A stretch of 64,000 nucleotides of DNA from Paenibacillus apiarius. Its GTDB lineage: Bacteria; Bacillota; Bacilli; Paenibacillales; Paenibacillaceae. Shown one piece after another: positions 51,758 through 60,033 of the stretch. The position numbers and the translations under genes are program-made. The stretch lies in the NCBI RefSeq assembly GCF_017052585.1, contig NZ_JAFFHZ010000001.1, forward strand, positions 1,240,001 through 1,304,000. Reading direction: 5' to 3'. Position 1 is the first letter of the stretch; every line of letters begins with the position of its first letter. A model generated the notes under the pieces. The model had not been told where the DNA came from. It worked only from the letters and a program-made list of their open reading frames with translations, and made no database searches.

Positions 51758-52450
51758 TTAAGTAATGTCAACTTGTTCAACCTTGCGAACCGTAGCGGCT
51801 GCCAGCACAAGGCCAACCACCGCCAAGGACAACGGAATATATATAATGGAGGCTAACGAAAATACTGGATTGTGCGCGCTGACTATCGCTGTAATCAGGA
51901 TGGACGATAGGATCGTTTCTGGAACCGATAGTTTGCGCATCCCGAAAAATAAAGGAATCAAGCTCGTTCCCGAAGCGGCAAAGGCAAATGCGAACATGCT
52001 CACGACCTGTTGAACGACCATTTCCAATGGCAATGATCCGGGAATAAACTGCAAATACGCATTTACACTAAAAAATACAAGCGCCACAAACGCGTTGGAA
52101 ACGATGATCGCAATAAAGGTCAGCCCGCCTACTATGCATAATTTAGAAGCAATTATTTTCTTGCGGCTGATTGGGTATGAAAACATGATCGTAATCGTTT
52201 TATTCTTATACTCCTCGATGACCAGCCTTGCAATGAGCACTGCCGCAAACACAATAAATGTGGCCCTGACGATTGCGCCGATTACGACAAAAGCTTCCTG
52301 AAAACCATTAAATGCAGATTGGCCTTCGTTACTTTCCACATACCCAATCAGACAGAGCAAAGCCGCCATGATTACATTTGCAATGATAGCTCCATTCCTA
52401 TACCAACCAAATTTCGTTTTTTTCCATTCCAGCTTCATGAGCTTCAGCAT
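51758..52450 (-). CDS. ABC-2-type transporter permease, orphan
   Basis: A 230-residue membrane protein with six helices, in the style of the permeases of LanFEG/bacitracin-type or multidrug exporters: MLKLMKLEWKKTKFGWYRNG at the start, RLVIEEYKNKTITIMFSYPI after helix 2, and FAFAASGTSLIPLFFGMRKL. AAAGGTGAT lies before the ATG. The ATPase gene that normally precedes such a permease is missing: the next 120 bp upstream hold no gene on this strand. It may therefore be non-functional or use an ATPase elsewhere. Confidence 0.82.
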   Translation of the reverse strand: MLKLMKLEWKKTKFGWYRNGAIIANVIMAALLCLIGYVESNEGQSAFNGFQEAFVVIGAIVRATFIVFAAVLIARLVIEEYKNKTITIMFSYPISRKKIIASKLCIVGGLTFIAIIVSNAFVALVFFSVNAYLQFIPGSLPLEMVVQQVVSMFAFAFAASGTSLIPLFFGMRKLSVPETILSSILITAIVSAHNPVFSLASIIYIPLSLAVVGLVLAAATVRKVEQVDIT

Positions 52451-52587
52451 TTGATATCACCTTTCTGTCTTTACCTATTTTCTATTTTAGCGGCGGTTCA
52501 TTTCTTTTCTGTTTCTTATTTCTTAAGAAAATCTTACGTTCCGTAATGGCGGGATACGAGGAACATATATATATGGGAGCTGATAAC

Positions 52588-52719
52588 GTGCAAAATTTCA
52601 AAACATCCATCGACAGAAAGGGAAACCTAATTATTACAATAAGAGATTCCGAGAAAAATTCGTTACTCTCCATGAAAAAGAATGAAAAAGAAATTACGGT
52701 TAGAAATATCCCAACATGA
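52588..52719 (+). CDS. Possible small protein, 43 residues
   Basis: A GTG with GGGAG 8 bases upstream opens a 43-codon frame: QNFKTSIDRKGNLIITIRDS then SLLSMKKNEKEITVRNIP. It is hydrophilic, with a balanced helix/strand pattern, and not a shadow of another gene. Family unknown; could also be a remnant. Confidence 0.4.
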   Translation: MQNFKTSIDRKGNLIITIRDSEKNSLLSMKKNEKEITVRNIPT

Positions 52720-52804
52720 GTAGATATTGCAGGCCATGCACTCTGAACAGCTTAATTGTCATACGCCATCCTCGTTAACATAATTTCCCTTGTCTCCTAC
52801 AAAA

Positions 52805-52836
52805 AAAGTAGTGTGAGCAACTACTCACACTACTTT
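52805..52836 (-). terminator. Strong terminator
   Basis: AAAGTAGTGTGAG and its exact complement close a 6-base loop, followed on the minus strand by a run of T (CTACTTTTTTTG). It is the end signal of the decayed genes to its right. Confidence 0.8.
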
Positions 52837-52845
52837 AACGGTTGT

Positions 52846-52956
52846 CTAACGTTTTTGCGAAATATTCACTATAGTTAAATCAATAACAAAGCTGCCTTTT
52901 AACAATATATCCAAACCAACTATTCCATTAATTCCGAAACGTTCGTCTAGTTCTTC
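52846..52956 (-). pseudogene. C-terminal fragment of a retropepsin-like aspartic protease
   Basis: The minus strand encodes DERFGINGIVGLDILLKGSF then VIDLTIVNISQKR and a stop. The GIVGLDIL...G.FVIDL pattern is the second half of single-domain retropepsin-like proteins of bacteria. Nothing before it fits that family: the frame runs into the DUF3471 fragment, so this is a remnant. Confidence 0.45.
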
Positions 52957-53387
52957 GTAAATTCAATTTCCTTCGCCCCCGGCTCTATGTTCATCGGCAC
53001 CGAGAAGCGAAGGATATTACCGTTCGAGTCGGCATAAAATGTGCCTTTTACCTCCGCTTCAAACCGTTCATAGGAAATTTCGAACACATCATCGTTCAAA
53101 TGTGTCATAGGCAAGGTCAACGAATTATACATCAATTGCAGACGGCCATTATCAAGCTCAATGCTCGCCTTCCCATAGCCTGGATGTTCATAAGTCCCTG
53201 TATAGTCTATAAGCGGATGAGGGAGGGCCGATTCGATTTCACCCTTGAGCTCTTTAACATTTTGGCGCCCCTTCTCCTTCTGTTCCTGAAGCTGTTCCTT
53301 CCACTTCTTAAGGTCTTCCTCAATTCTTCCATTCCAATCCATTTCCTCAAGACCTAGCAAACGATCAAATAGGTTAAAGGATGCTAT
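52947..53387 (-). pseudogene. DUF3471 tail of a serine hydrolase, beta-lactamase domain lost
   Basis: The frame reads FNLFDRLLGLEEMDWNGRIE, a helical linker, then the DUF3471 strand domain (YTGTYEHPGYGKASIELDNG, FEISYERFEAEVKGTFYAD, FSVPMNIEPGAKEIEF). In complete proteins this follows a beta-lactamase/PBP4*-type domain of about 350 residues. Here the upstream sequence turns immediately into unrelated DNA and no start signal is present, so only the tail of the gene survives. Confidence 0.65.
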
Positions 53388-53530
53388 TAATGGAAGCGAA
53401 ACCTTTCTTCATTTGCAGACGCACTCCTGTTTTATGCACAATTTCAACATCCTTGCTTCTCCTTCAGAGAACAGTAGGGTACAATGGAAGGACAGCTTCA
53501 TTGAGAATCATTATCACATATGGAGGTTCG

Positions 53531-54673
53531 ATGAATTTGAACACCGAGCACAATCAACAATACGATATAGCCAAATTAGGAACGCTGCTGCACGAAGACC
53601 ATATCGCATGGAATTTTAGAAATATGGACAAAATTTTGCCCAAAAACGATATTCAGGCCCCAGAACGCAAATTTCTGTTTCAAAAAGTCGAACAGCCGTT
53701 AACAGAAATTGGTTATGAGATAAACGGACAGCGCAACAAAGTCGCCGATTATTTGCAAAAGGTGTTTGCCACCGGGTTTCTGGTCATTAAAGACGATACG
53801 ATCATGACGGAGCAGTATTTTAACGGCTATAGCGAGCAATCGACCGCCATGTCCATGTCCGTGGCTAAATCGTTGGTGTCCGCTTTAATGGGCATCGCGT
53901 TTGAGGAAGGGGCTATGAACGATGTTCATGATCCGGTGACCTTATACTTGCCGGAGTTAATCGGAAGCGGCTTTGACGGGGCGAGCATTAAAGACATTTT
54001 GCAGATGTCTTCCGGCGTTCGCTTCAATGAAGATTACGCTGACGAGAATGCGGAGATCTACACCTTCTTGAACGATGTGTTCGGCGAGACGGCCATGCCC
54101 ATATCGAAGTTTGTGCAAAAGCTGACAAGATTGCAGGCGCCAGGCCGTTTCCAATATAAAAGCGTCGATACTCAAATTCTATGCATGTTGATTGAAAAGA
54201 TAACCGGAAAGAAAGCATCTGCCTATTTAGAAGAAAAAATATGGAAGCCGCTGGGCATGGAACAGGATGCATACTGGAATACCGATCTGCATGGCAACGA
54301 GATTGCCTTCACGTTCGTTAACGCGACGCTCAGGGATTACGCCAAGTTCGGAAGACTATATTTGCATAATGGAAATTGGAATGGCAGCCAAATCGTATCC
54401 GACAAGTGGGTCAAGCAATCGGTAACTCCCGATCGGGCCGATTTGCAGCCAGGGGCAGCCGACGACTTCTTCGGGTATCAATATCAATGGTGGATTCCGC
54501 AAAACAGCAACGGATCTGAATTTATGGCGCGCGGCATTTACGGGCAACACATTTATGTGAATCAGCAAGAACATGCCGTTATCGTAAAAACCGGGGTTGA
54601 TCCGACCATTTTCAATATTCATGATTACGAAGCCGTCACTGCTTACCGCACCATCCTCGAGCATTTGAAATAA
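53531..54673 (+). CDS. Serine hydrolase of the beta-lactamase/6-aminohexanoate-oligomer hydrolase type
   Basis: A 380-residue cytoplasmic beta-lactamase-fold enzyme (class C family, NylB-like). The nucleophile is in SMSVAKSLVSALMG (SxxK: Ser-Val-Ala-Lys), the tyrosine in FQYKSVDTQIL (YxS in place of YxN), and the late GIYGQHIYVNQQEHAVIV segment replaces the KTG triad, as in NylB-type esterases. There is no signal peptide. GGAGG lies 4 bases before the ATG at 53531, short but acceptable. A perfect terminator follows. Substrate unknown: an ester or amide. Confidence 0.85.
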   Translation: MNLNTEHNQQYDIAKLGTLLHEDHIAWNFRNMDKILPKNDIQAPERKFLFQKVEQPLTEIGYEINGQRNKVADYLQKVFATGFLVIKDDTIMTEQYFNGYSEQSTAMSMSVAKSLVSALMGIAFEEGAMNDVHDPVTLYLPELIGSGFDGASIKDILQMSSGVRFNEDYADENAEIYTFLNDVFGETAMPISKFVQKLTRLQAPGRFQYKSVDTQILCMLIEKITGKKASAYLEEKIWKPLGMEQDAYWNTDLHGNEIAFTFVNATLRDYAKFGRLYLHNGNWNGSQIVSDKWVKQSVTPDRADLQPGAADDFFGYQYQWWIPQNSNGSEFMARGIYGQHIYVNQQEHAVIVKTGVDPTIFNIHDYEAVTAYRTILEHLK

Positions 54674-54680
54674 TCAATAA

Positions 54681-54712
54681 AAAAGCTGCAGCCTCATCGG
54701 GCCGCAGCTTTT
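54681..54712. terminator. Terminator after the serine hydrolase
   Basis: AAAAGCTGC and its exact complement close a 14-base loop; T residues follow on both strands. Confidence 0.8.
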
Positions 54713-54858
54713 GCCCATATTCTACATATCTGTTCGCTCGCGGTCCCATTAGGTTTGATATAATAGTCTGTAATCTGCACTTCTGAGCATTTCTTATTGA
54801 TAGTCCCATCACTAATGCAATCATTAGCGAGGAGGCATATCCCATCCATAAAAATGAA

Positions 54859-55662
54859 TTGAACGATCAAAAAGTCCCCTTCGAGCCTTCAGATGACATG
54901 ACTAAGCCTTTCTTCATAGGAGAAGAAGCTGAATGGAACCAGGAGGACGACAGTGAAGAAGATCTGTATACTCCCTCCCGAAGAACATGGATTAAAAAAA
55001 CGATAGCCATCTTGCTGGCTATCCTGCTGTTCGGCAATTTGATCGCTTTTTTACCGCAGATCTACAACCTTCCAGCCCTCCGTTTTTTGAACAAGGACAC
55101 AGAATTATCGCAGAATGAACAGATTCAGCAATATAAACAAGCGGTGGTCGTCATAAATGCCAGCGATCGGAAAGGTACCGGATTCAATATCGCCGCGAAC
55201 GGCCTCATTATTACGAATCAACATGTAATGGAAGCCGAGCAGGTTGGCTCTGTCCGTTTTCTTCATGGGAAGTCGTATCTGGCAGATGTCATCGTTCGCG
55301 ATACGGAACTCGACGTTGCCATACTTAAGATCAGAGACAATGAGACCGACCTGCCTGCGCTAGAATTGGAGACAGAGACACCGTATCAGGCAGGCAGCCC
55401 AATCCATGTCATAGGCAATCCATTATCTTTCTACCAAATCGCCATTGAAGGCACCCTTATAGGATTGGCTTCTCTTGATAATCGCGATCTTCCCGTGCTC
55501 ATGATACAGGCGCCTATCCATAAAGGGAACAGCGGCAGCCCTGTTATCAACCAGAATGGTAAAGTCATCGCTGTTGTATTCGCTGCTTCAAATATGAAAC
55601 AGGGAGACCAATCCATCGACATAGGGCTCGCAATACCAATCGATTATCTGGAGAATACGTAA
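54859..55662 (+). CDS. Membrane-anchored trypsin-like serine protease (S1C, no PDZ)
   Basis: A 267-residue protease. A charged cytoplasmic N-terminus of about 45 residues precedes one membrane helix (TIAILLAILLFGNLIAFLP), so the protease domain lies outside. Catalytic triad: His in LIITNQHVMEA, Asp in DTELDVAILKI, Ser in APIHKGNSGSPVIN. A PDZ domain, normal in HtrA, is missing; this resembles short YyxA-like or Paenibacillus trypsin-like anchors. The start is uncertain: a perfect GAGGAGG at 54829-54835 is 23 bases before the TTG used here, and an ATG at 54853 is out of frame and stops at once, so initiation may be unusual. Confidence 0.85.
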   Translation: MNDQKVPFEPSDDMTKPFFIGEEAEWNQEDDSEEDLYTPSRRTWIKKTIAILLAILLFGNLIAFLPQIYNLPALRFLNKDTELSQNEQIQQYKQAVVVINASDRKGTGFNIAANGLIITNQHVMEAEQVGSVRFLHGKSYLADVIVRDTELDVAILKIRDNETDLPALELETETPYQAGSPIHVIGNPLSFYQIAIEGTLIGLASLDNRDLPVLMIQAPIHKGNSGSPVINQNGKVIAVVFAASNMKQGDQSIDIGLAIPIDYLENT

Positions 55663-55697
55663 CGTCAAACTAATATGTATATTGGGGGTGTTATGGA

Positions 55698-56168
55698 ATG
55701 CTGCTTGAAATTGTTTCGTTGAATGAGTCTCTTATTCCTAAAGTAAGAGGCTTGGTTAGTGGTTACTTAAATTCTTCGTTTGATGGGGATGATGAATCCG
55801 CCTATTCTCCCGAACAAATGGAAAAGTGTGAGCAAATTCTCAATCGGTTCTTATGCTTTGATTTGGCTCATTGTTATTTGGCTAAGCATGGCGAGGAGTA
55901 TGTAGGGCTTATTGTCCATTCATGGAGTTTTTCACTATCCAAAGGTTATGCTGTATTGCGTATAGAAGCTTTATATTCGTTGCCGAGCTATAGGAACAAG
56001 GGTGTCGGCAGGAAATTGTTGCAACATGCCATTGATCTAGCCAATGAGAAAAAAGCTGCTCGCTTACAGCTTGAAACAGACGATGAAAATGTTCCTGCTC
56101 GGGCCTTATACGCAAGTCTCGGTTTTGAGCTGCTAACAGGAAAGGGAGTGTACATGTTATTTTTATAA
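55698..56168 (+). CDS. GNAT-family N-acetyltransferase
   Basis: A 156-residue acetyltransferase. The coenzyme A loop is SYRNKGVGRKLLQHAIDLAN, preceded by the strand VLRIEALYSLP, and the end LYASLGFELLTGKGVYMLFL is typical. GGGGGTG lies 7 bases before the ATG. It follows the protease by 35 bp on the same strand. Substrate unknown. Confidence 0.88.
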   Translation: MLLEIVSLNESLIPKVRGLVSGYLNSSFDGDDESAYSPEQMEKCEQILNRFLCFDLAHCYLAKHGEEYVGLIVHSWSFSLSKGYAVLRIEALYSLPSYRNKGVGRKLLQHAIDLANEKKAARLQLETDDENVPARALYASLGFELLTGKGVYMLFL

Positions 56169-56328
56169 GATGGGCAGCCCAGTGGCTCTTTTGTCCACTT
56201 TCTTTTCGTTAAACTCAGTAAATTTAATTGCTAGTCTGAGCCAGTGGGAGAGTGAACAAAAGGACCGACTGAGACATGATCGGGAACAGGAATATCATTG
56301 CTGCGGAGCCGTCGTACAGTGGCAATAC

Positions 56329-57531
56329 TTAGGTGGCAACATCTGCTTTCCCGCTCTGTTTAACAGTAATCATTTGAACTGCGGCATAGACAACAAGGAA
56401 CAAAATCATAAACGCCGCCGCATACCGGTACATCACTGCATAGCCTGTCACGGAAGAGATCGCCCCCAGCATCAATGCGCCAGTCGCGACGCCGAAGTCC
56501 GTGGAATTGTAGAACATGCTGTTGGCCATGCCGTACTGTTCCTGCGGAACCGACCGGATCATCCAAGCTTGGATCGTTGGCTGGATAGCGCCGAATCCAA
56601 GTCCGTACAGCAGAGCGGACAGAATGAGCATGGGCATCGATGCCGCATATGATAGCACCGTTAAGCTCGCCACGACACTAATGGCCGCAGGAATAAGTAC
56701 CGCCGCATGTCCTCTGCTGTCGAACACCCTGCCGGAGATAGGGCGGATAATAATGATAGTGACTGCATTAAACAAGAAAAACAGGCCGACCTGCTCCAGA
56801 CGAACCGCTTCCCCATACAAAGCGATAAAGCTGAGCAGACCGCTGTACGTGACCGACAATATAACGTTCAGCAGCGCCGGAAACAACAGCTTCGAATTCA
56901 AAGGCTGCTTGGCTCGAGGTCTTGCATGAGCCCCGCGCCTTTGTTCTGGCTCAGGAGGAAGCGAGCGCGTCAGCACCATAATCGGAAAAATAAGAAGCAC
57001 AGTCACGGTCCCCAGCATGGCCAGCACATCGAAACCGGACTGCTTCATCACGTTCAAGCCGATCATCGGCCCTATGGACATGGCTAGGCTTGTGGACAAT
57101 CCGAAATAGCCGATGCCCTCTCCCATTCTTTTTACGGGAATAATTTGCGACACCAGTGTGGGAATGATTGTGCTCGCCATCCCGAACCCCACTCCATAAC
57201 CGACTCGCATAAAGAGCAGCGAGCCAATCGATCCGGCCAGAACATAGAGGCCTGTCGTTAGGGCAGCTGCAGCCAGCCCGACAAACAAGATGACATTGCG
57301 GCGCACTTTCCTCATCAGCGCCGCTGTCAAAAAACGAGTCGCAATCGCGGAAGCCGCGAACACGCTCGTTACTAGGCTGACCATCAAATCCCCGGCATGG
57401 AATTGGTTCTTCACATACGCCGGAAAAGATGATAGCAGCATTTGCAAATTCAGAAATAACAGGAACGCGCAAATCGTTAAAGCTATAAACGATTTCGTCC
57501 ATAGCTTTATTGGTTGTTCATCGTACTGCAT
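56329..57531 (-). CDS. MFS multidrug-type transporter, MarR-linked
   Basis: A 400-residue twelve-helix permease. Signature loop between helices 2 and 3: TRFLTAALMRKVRRNV; helix 5 has GYFGLSTSLAMSIGPMIG, like drug/proton antiporters (motif C-like). A central basic loop RGAHARPRAKQPL separates the halves. TAGGAG lies 6 bases before the ATG. The gene begins 9 bp after the stop of a MarR regulator, so it is very likely controlled by it. It probably exports a toxic small molecule. Confidence 0.88.
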   Translation of the reverse strand: MQYDEQPIKLWTKSFIALTICAFLLFLNLQMLLSSFPAYVKNQFHAGDLMVSLVTSVFAASAIATRFLTAALMRKVRRNVILFVGLAAAALTTGLYVLAGSIGSLLFMRVGYGVGFGMASTIIPTLVSQIIPVKRMGEGIGYFGLSTSLAMSIGPMIGLNVMKQSGFDVLAMLGTVTVLLIFPIMVLTRSLPPEPEQRRGAHARPRAKQPLNSKLLFPALLNVILSVTYSGLLSFIALYGEAVRLEQVGLFFLFNAVTIIIIRPISGRVFDSRGHAAVLIPAAISVVASLTVLSYAASMPMLILSALLYGLGFGAIQPTIQAWMIRSVPQEQYGMANSMFYNSTDFGVATGALMLGAISSVTGYAVMYRYAAAFMILFLVVYAAVQMITVKQSGKADVAT

Positions 57532-57540
57532 GGCTATCTC

Positions 57541-57993
57541 CTACTCTCTGTCTGTTAGTTCGTTTACGTGATTGCCAATCCGAAGCAGAAGCTCCATGAG
57601 CACTTCATATTCTTCATTGGATACACACTGCTTAATGTCGTCGGCGGCCTGCCGCTCGATCGGGGCCGTCCTTTGAATAAGTGCCATTCCGTTATCCGTA
57701 ATATTGACCAAGAACGAGCGGCGGTCGTTCTCGCCGATTTTCTTGTAAATAAGCCCCTTCCTCTCTAAATGATCGAGAATTCGAGTCGTTGTCGGCTTAT
57801 CCTTGCCCGCACGTTCGGCGATTTCCTTCTGAATCAGCCCATTGGCCCTGCTTATCTGGTACAGGACCGACCACTGCTCCGGCGTAATGTCATGTTCCTT
57901 CAGCCGTTGCTGCAGAAGGTTCGATAATTTGCGATAGGTTACGCCCATAGCGAAACCGATTGAATGCTCTAAGCCGTTGCCATGTGTCGTCAT
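57541..57993 (-). CDS. MarR-family transcriptional regulator
   Basis: A 150-residue winged-helix repressor: YRKLSNLLQQRLKEHDITPE, QWSVLYQISRANGLIQKEIA as first helices, KDKPTTTRILDHLERKGLIY as recognition helix, and KKIGENDRRSFLVNITDNG as the wing. The ATG at 57993 has AGGAAG 6 bases before it; another ATG at 57999 is too close to that site. It heads an operon with the MFS gene and has a perfect palindrome in its promoter. Confidence 0.92.
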   Translation of the reverse strand: MTTHGNGLEHSIGFAMGVTYRKLSNLLQQRLKEHDITPEQWSVLYQISRANGLIQKEIAERAGKDKPTTTRILDHLERKGLIYKKIGENDRRSFLVNITDNGMALIQRTAPIERQAADDIKQCVSNEEYEVLMELLLRIGNHVNELTDRE

Positions 57994-58021
57994 TCCCATC
58001 TTCCTTGTCTCATTCCTTTTA

Positions 58022-58041
58022 ATAGTTGTTTTAACAACTAT
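58022..58041 (-). promoter_or_regulatory. MarR operator, perfect 20-bp palindrome
   Basis: ATAGTTGTT-TT-AACAACTAT, 28 bp before the MarR start. On the minus strand a TTTACA and a TATAGT 17 bases apart place the -10 inside the palindrome, so binding of the regulator would block transcription. Confidence 0.75.
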
Positions 58042-58288
58042 ATGCTAAACAACCATGATTGTAAACCATTAATTATTGCCGTTGTATTCAATATACATAT
58101 CAACGAGGGGCCATGAAGGCCCCCCAGTTGGCTACGAACTTGTATCCTCCAACAAATTCAACGTCTTGGCTACCGTCACCGCCTTCATTCGCCGCCCCCC
58201 TCAACCACGCAGCGCACGTTGCACGAACTGCAAAAGTACATCTGTTTCAGGTCTATTCCCCTCTTTTTGCCTCTCCAACTGCAAAAAT

Positions 58289-59856
58289 CAGACTGTTGAA
58301 AAAAGCCGTGTTTTCCGGTGCATTAACGCATTAGTATGATACAATATCAGTAATTAATCTGATGAGAGGCGTGTGGTGATCTTGTTGAATAGCAAGCAGT
58401 CCGAAAACAAAGCTCATAATGAAATGGAACTTATTTGCATGGATTTATTGGTACCTCAAGATCATCTGCTACGCCTTATCGATAAATATGTGGATTTCTC
58501 TTTTATCAGAGAGAAAGTTCGGCCTTACTATAGCGAAACCAAAGGACGACCGGCCTTAGACCCCGTTGTATTATTTAAAATGATGCTCATCGGATATTTG
58601 TACGGCATACGCTCTGAACGTCAATTGGAGCAAGAAATCATTCCGAATGCTGCTTACCGCTGGTTCCTTGGCCTGCGCTTCTCCGATCGCGTACCCGATC
58701 ACTCGACGATCAGTTGGAACCGGAATAATCGGTTTAAAGATACGAATCTCTTTCAAGAGATTTTTGATGAAATGGTACATCTGGCGATCAACCATAAGAT
58801 GGTGGATGGTCGTCTCTTGGTGACCGATTCGACTCATATTCGAGCCAACGCTAACAATAACCGCTACACGATGCAGGTTCTCGAAGAGACCCCTCATGAC
58901 TATCTAAAAGAATTAGAGAAGGCCATCAACGAGGATCGAGAGAGCCACGGAAAAAAGCCCCTTCCTCCCCGGAAGCCTTCCGGGGAGGAAAAACCACGTA
59001 AAGTAAGTCAAACCGATCCCGAGTGCGGACTGATGAAACGAAGCGGTAAACCGGAGGCATTCTGTTATCTCGACCATCGCACCGTCGACCATAAATATAA
59101 CATTATCACCGATGTCCATGTGACACCTGGCCATGTTAATGATGCTGCCGTCTACGTGGAACGCCTCAAGCGACAAATCCAAACCTTTGCATTTCAATCG
59201 ACGCTGGAAGCCGTCGCGCTGGATTCGGGGTACATGACGCCTTACATATGCGATCAGACGCTAAAGCTAGAGATCGCTGCGGCTATCGCGGAACGCAATG
59301 CTCCAACGCCCCCTGACATTTTTCCGAAGAAACAGTTTATCTACCATGCAGAAGAAAATGGCTACCTGTGTCCCGCAGGAAAAATGCTAATGTATACGAC
59401 TACCAATCGACAAGGGTATCGGGAATACACGTCAAATGCCGAGGAGTGTGCAAACTGCCCCTTGCTCAATCAGTGTACGAAATCGGCCAACCACCAACGT
59501 AAGATCGAACGACATATATGGGAAGAGAGTAAAGAGAAGGTCGCTCAGTACCGGAAGACCCATTCCGGAGAGGCGGCCTATAAGTTGCGTCCTCAAACGA
59601 TAGAACGAAGCTTTGCAGATGCAAAAGAGCTTCATGGATATCGTCGCTGCAAGTTCCGCGGGAGAGCTAAAACGCAGGAACAAGCTTTCATGACCGCAAT
59701 AGCCCAGAATGTAAAAAAGATTGCCAGGTACCTGGCCCAAAAGGTCGGAGGTGGGCAGAAGCAAAAGACTCCACCTGTTCTTTTAACCAAATTAAGGAAC
59801 TTATCGAAACCTTTAGCTCTAAATTCTGCCGCTTAAACCGATTTTTCAACAGTCTG
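58289..59856 (+). mobile_element. IS1182-family insertion sequence, apparently complete
   Basis: The element has perfect 15-bp terminal inverted repeats, CAGACTGTTGAAAAA (58289-58303) and its complement (59842-59856), around one transposase gene. A clear target duplication is not visible; the flanks are both A-rich. Length 1568 bp fits the family. Confidence 0.88.
58373..59836 (+). CDS. IS1182-family transposase
   Basis: A 487-residue DDE transposase, full length and uninterrupted. The N-terminal DUF772-like part reads LVPQDHLLRLIDKYVDFSFI and GRPALDPVVLFKMMLIGYLY. The first catalytic aspartate is in LLVTDSTHIRANAN, the second near EAVALDSGYMTPYI, the glutamate in RPQTIERSFADAKELHGYRR, and a CANCPLLNQCTKS zinc-like segment is typical of the group. 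It starts with a GTG about 70 bp inside the left inverted repeat, or at the TTG at 58385. The element is probably still active. Confidence 0.93.
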   Translation: MVILLNSKQSENKAHNEMELICMDLLVPQDHLLRLIDKYVDFSFIREKVRPYYSETKGRPALDPVVLFKMMLIGYLYGIRSERQLEQEIIPNAAYRWFLGLRFSDRVPDHSTISWNRNNRFKDTNLFQEIFDEMVHLAINHKMVDGRLLVTDSTHIRANANNNRYTMQVLEETPHDYLKELEKAINEDRESHGKKPLPPRKPSGEEKPRKVSQTDPECGLMKRSGKPEAFCYLDHRTVDHKYNIITDVHVTPGHVNDAAVYVERLKRQIQTFAFQSTLEAVALDSGYMTPYICDQTLKLEIAAAIAERNAPTPPDIFPKKQFIYHAEENGYLCPAGKMLMYTTTNRQGYREYTSNAEECANCPLLNQCTKSANHQRKIERHIWEESKEKVAQYRKTHSGEAAYKLRPQTIERSFADAKELHGYRRCKFRGRAKTQEQAFMTAIAQNVKKIARYLAQKVGGGQKQKTPPVLLTKLRNLSKPLALNSAA

Positions 59857-60033
59857 AAAAATACATTTCATTTTGCCAAAAATCGCCTTAATTCAAAGAA
59901 ATCACGAGTTCAACTGCACCTTTGCAGTTCAATAGCCTGAAAATCGCTGTCTAGCGAATTTCTAATGTACATTTGCAGTTATGCGTCAGCCCATTCGTGC
60001 TAGCCCACGAAGGAATCGAATCAGTAACCTGCT

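Larger units (their letters stand above)
58226..59980. repeat. Outer inverted repeats flanking the IS1182 element (split palindromic element)
   Basis: AACTGCAAAAGTACAT at 58226-58241 is repeated in inverse orientation, with one mismatch, at 59965-59980. Further inward a TTTCAGG.CTATT string (about 58246-58257, and inverse at 59930-59938) and an AACTGCAAA string (58277-58285, inverse near 59916) match in the same order. An AACTGCA/TGCAGTT hairpin lies at 59909-59928. Together the flanks read as the two halves of an older palindromic mini-element into which the IS inserted. Confidence 0.5.

Noticed and set aside
58284-59862. Target-site duplication of the IS1182 element
   Set aside because: Both flanks are runs of A; AAAAT on the left and AAAAA on the right do not give a clear duplication.
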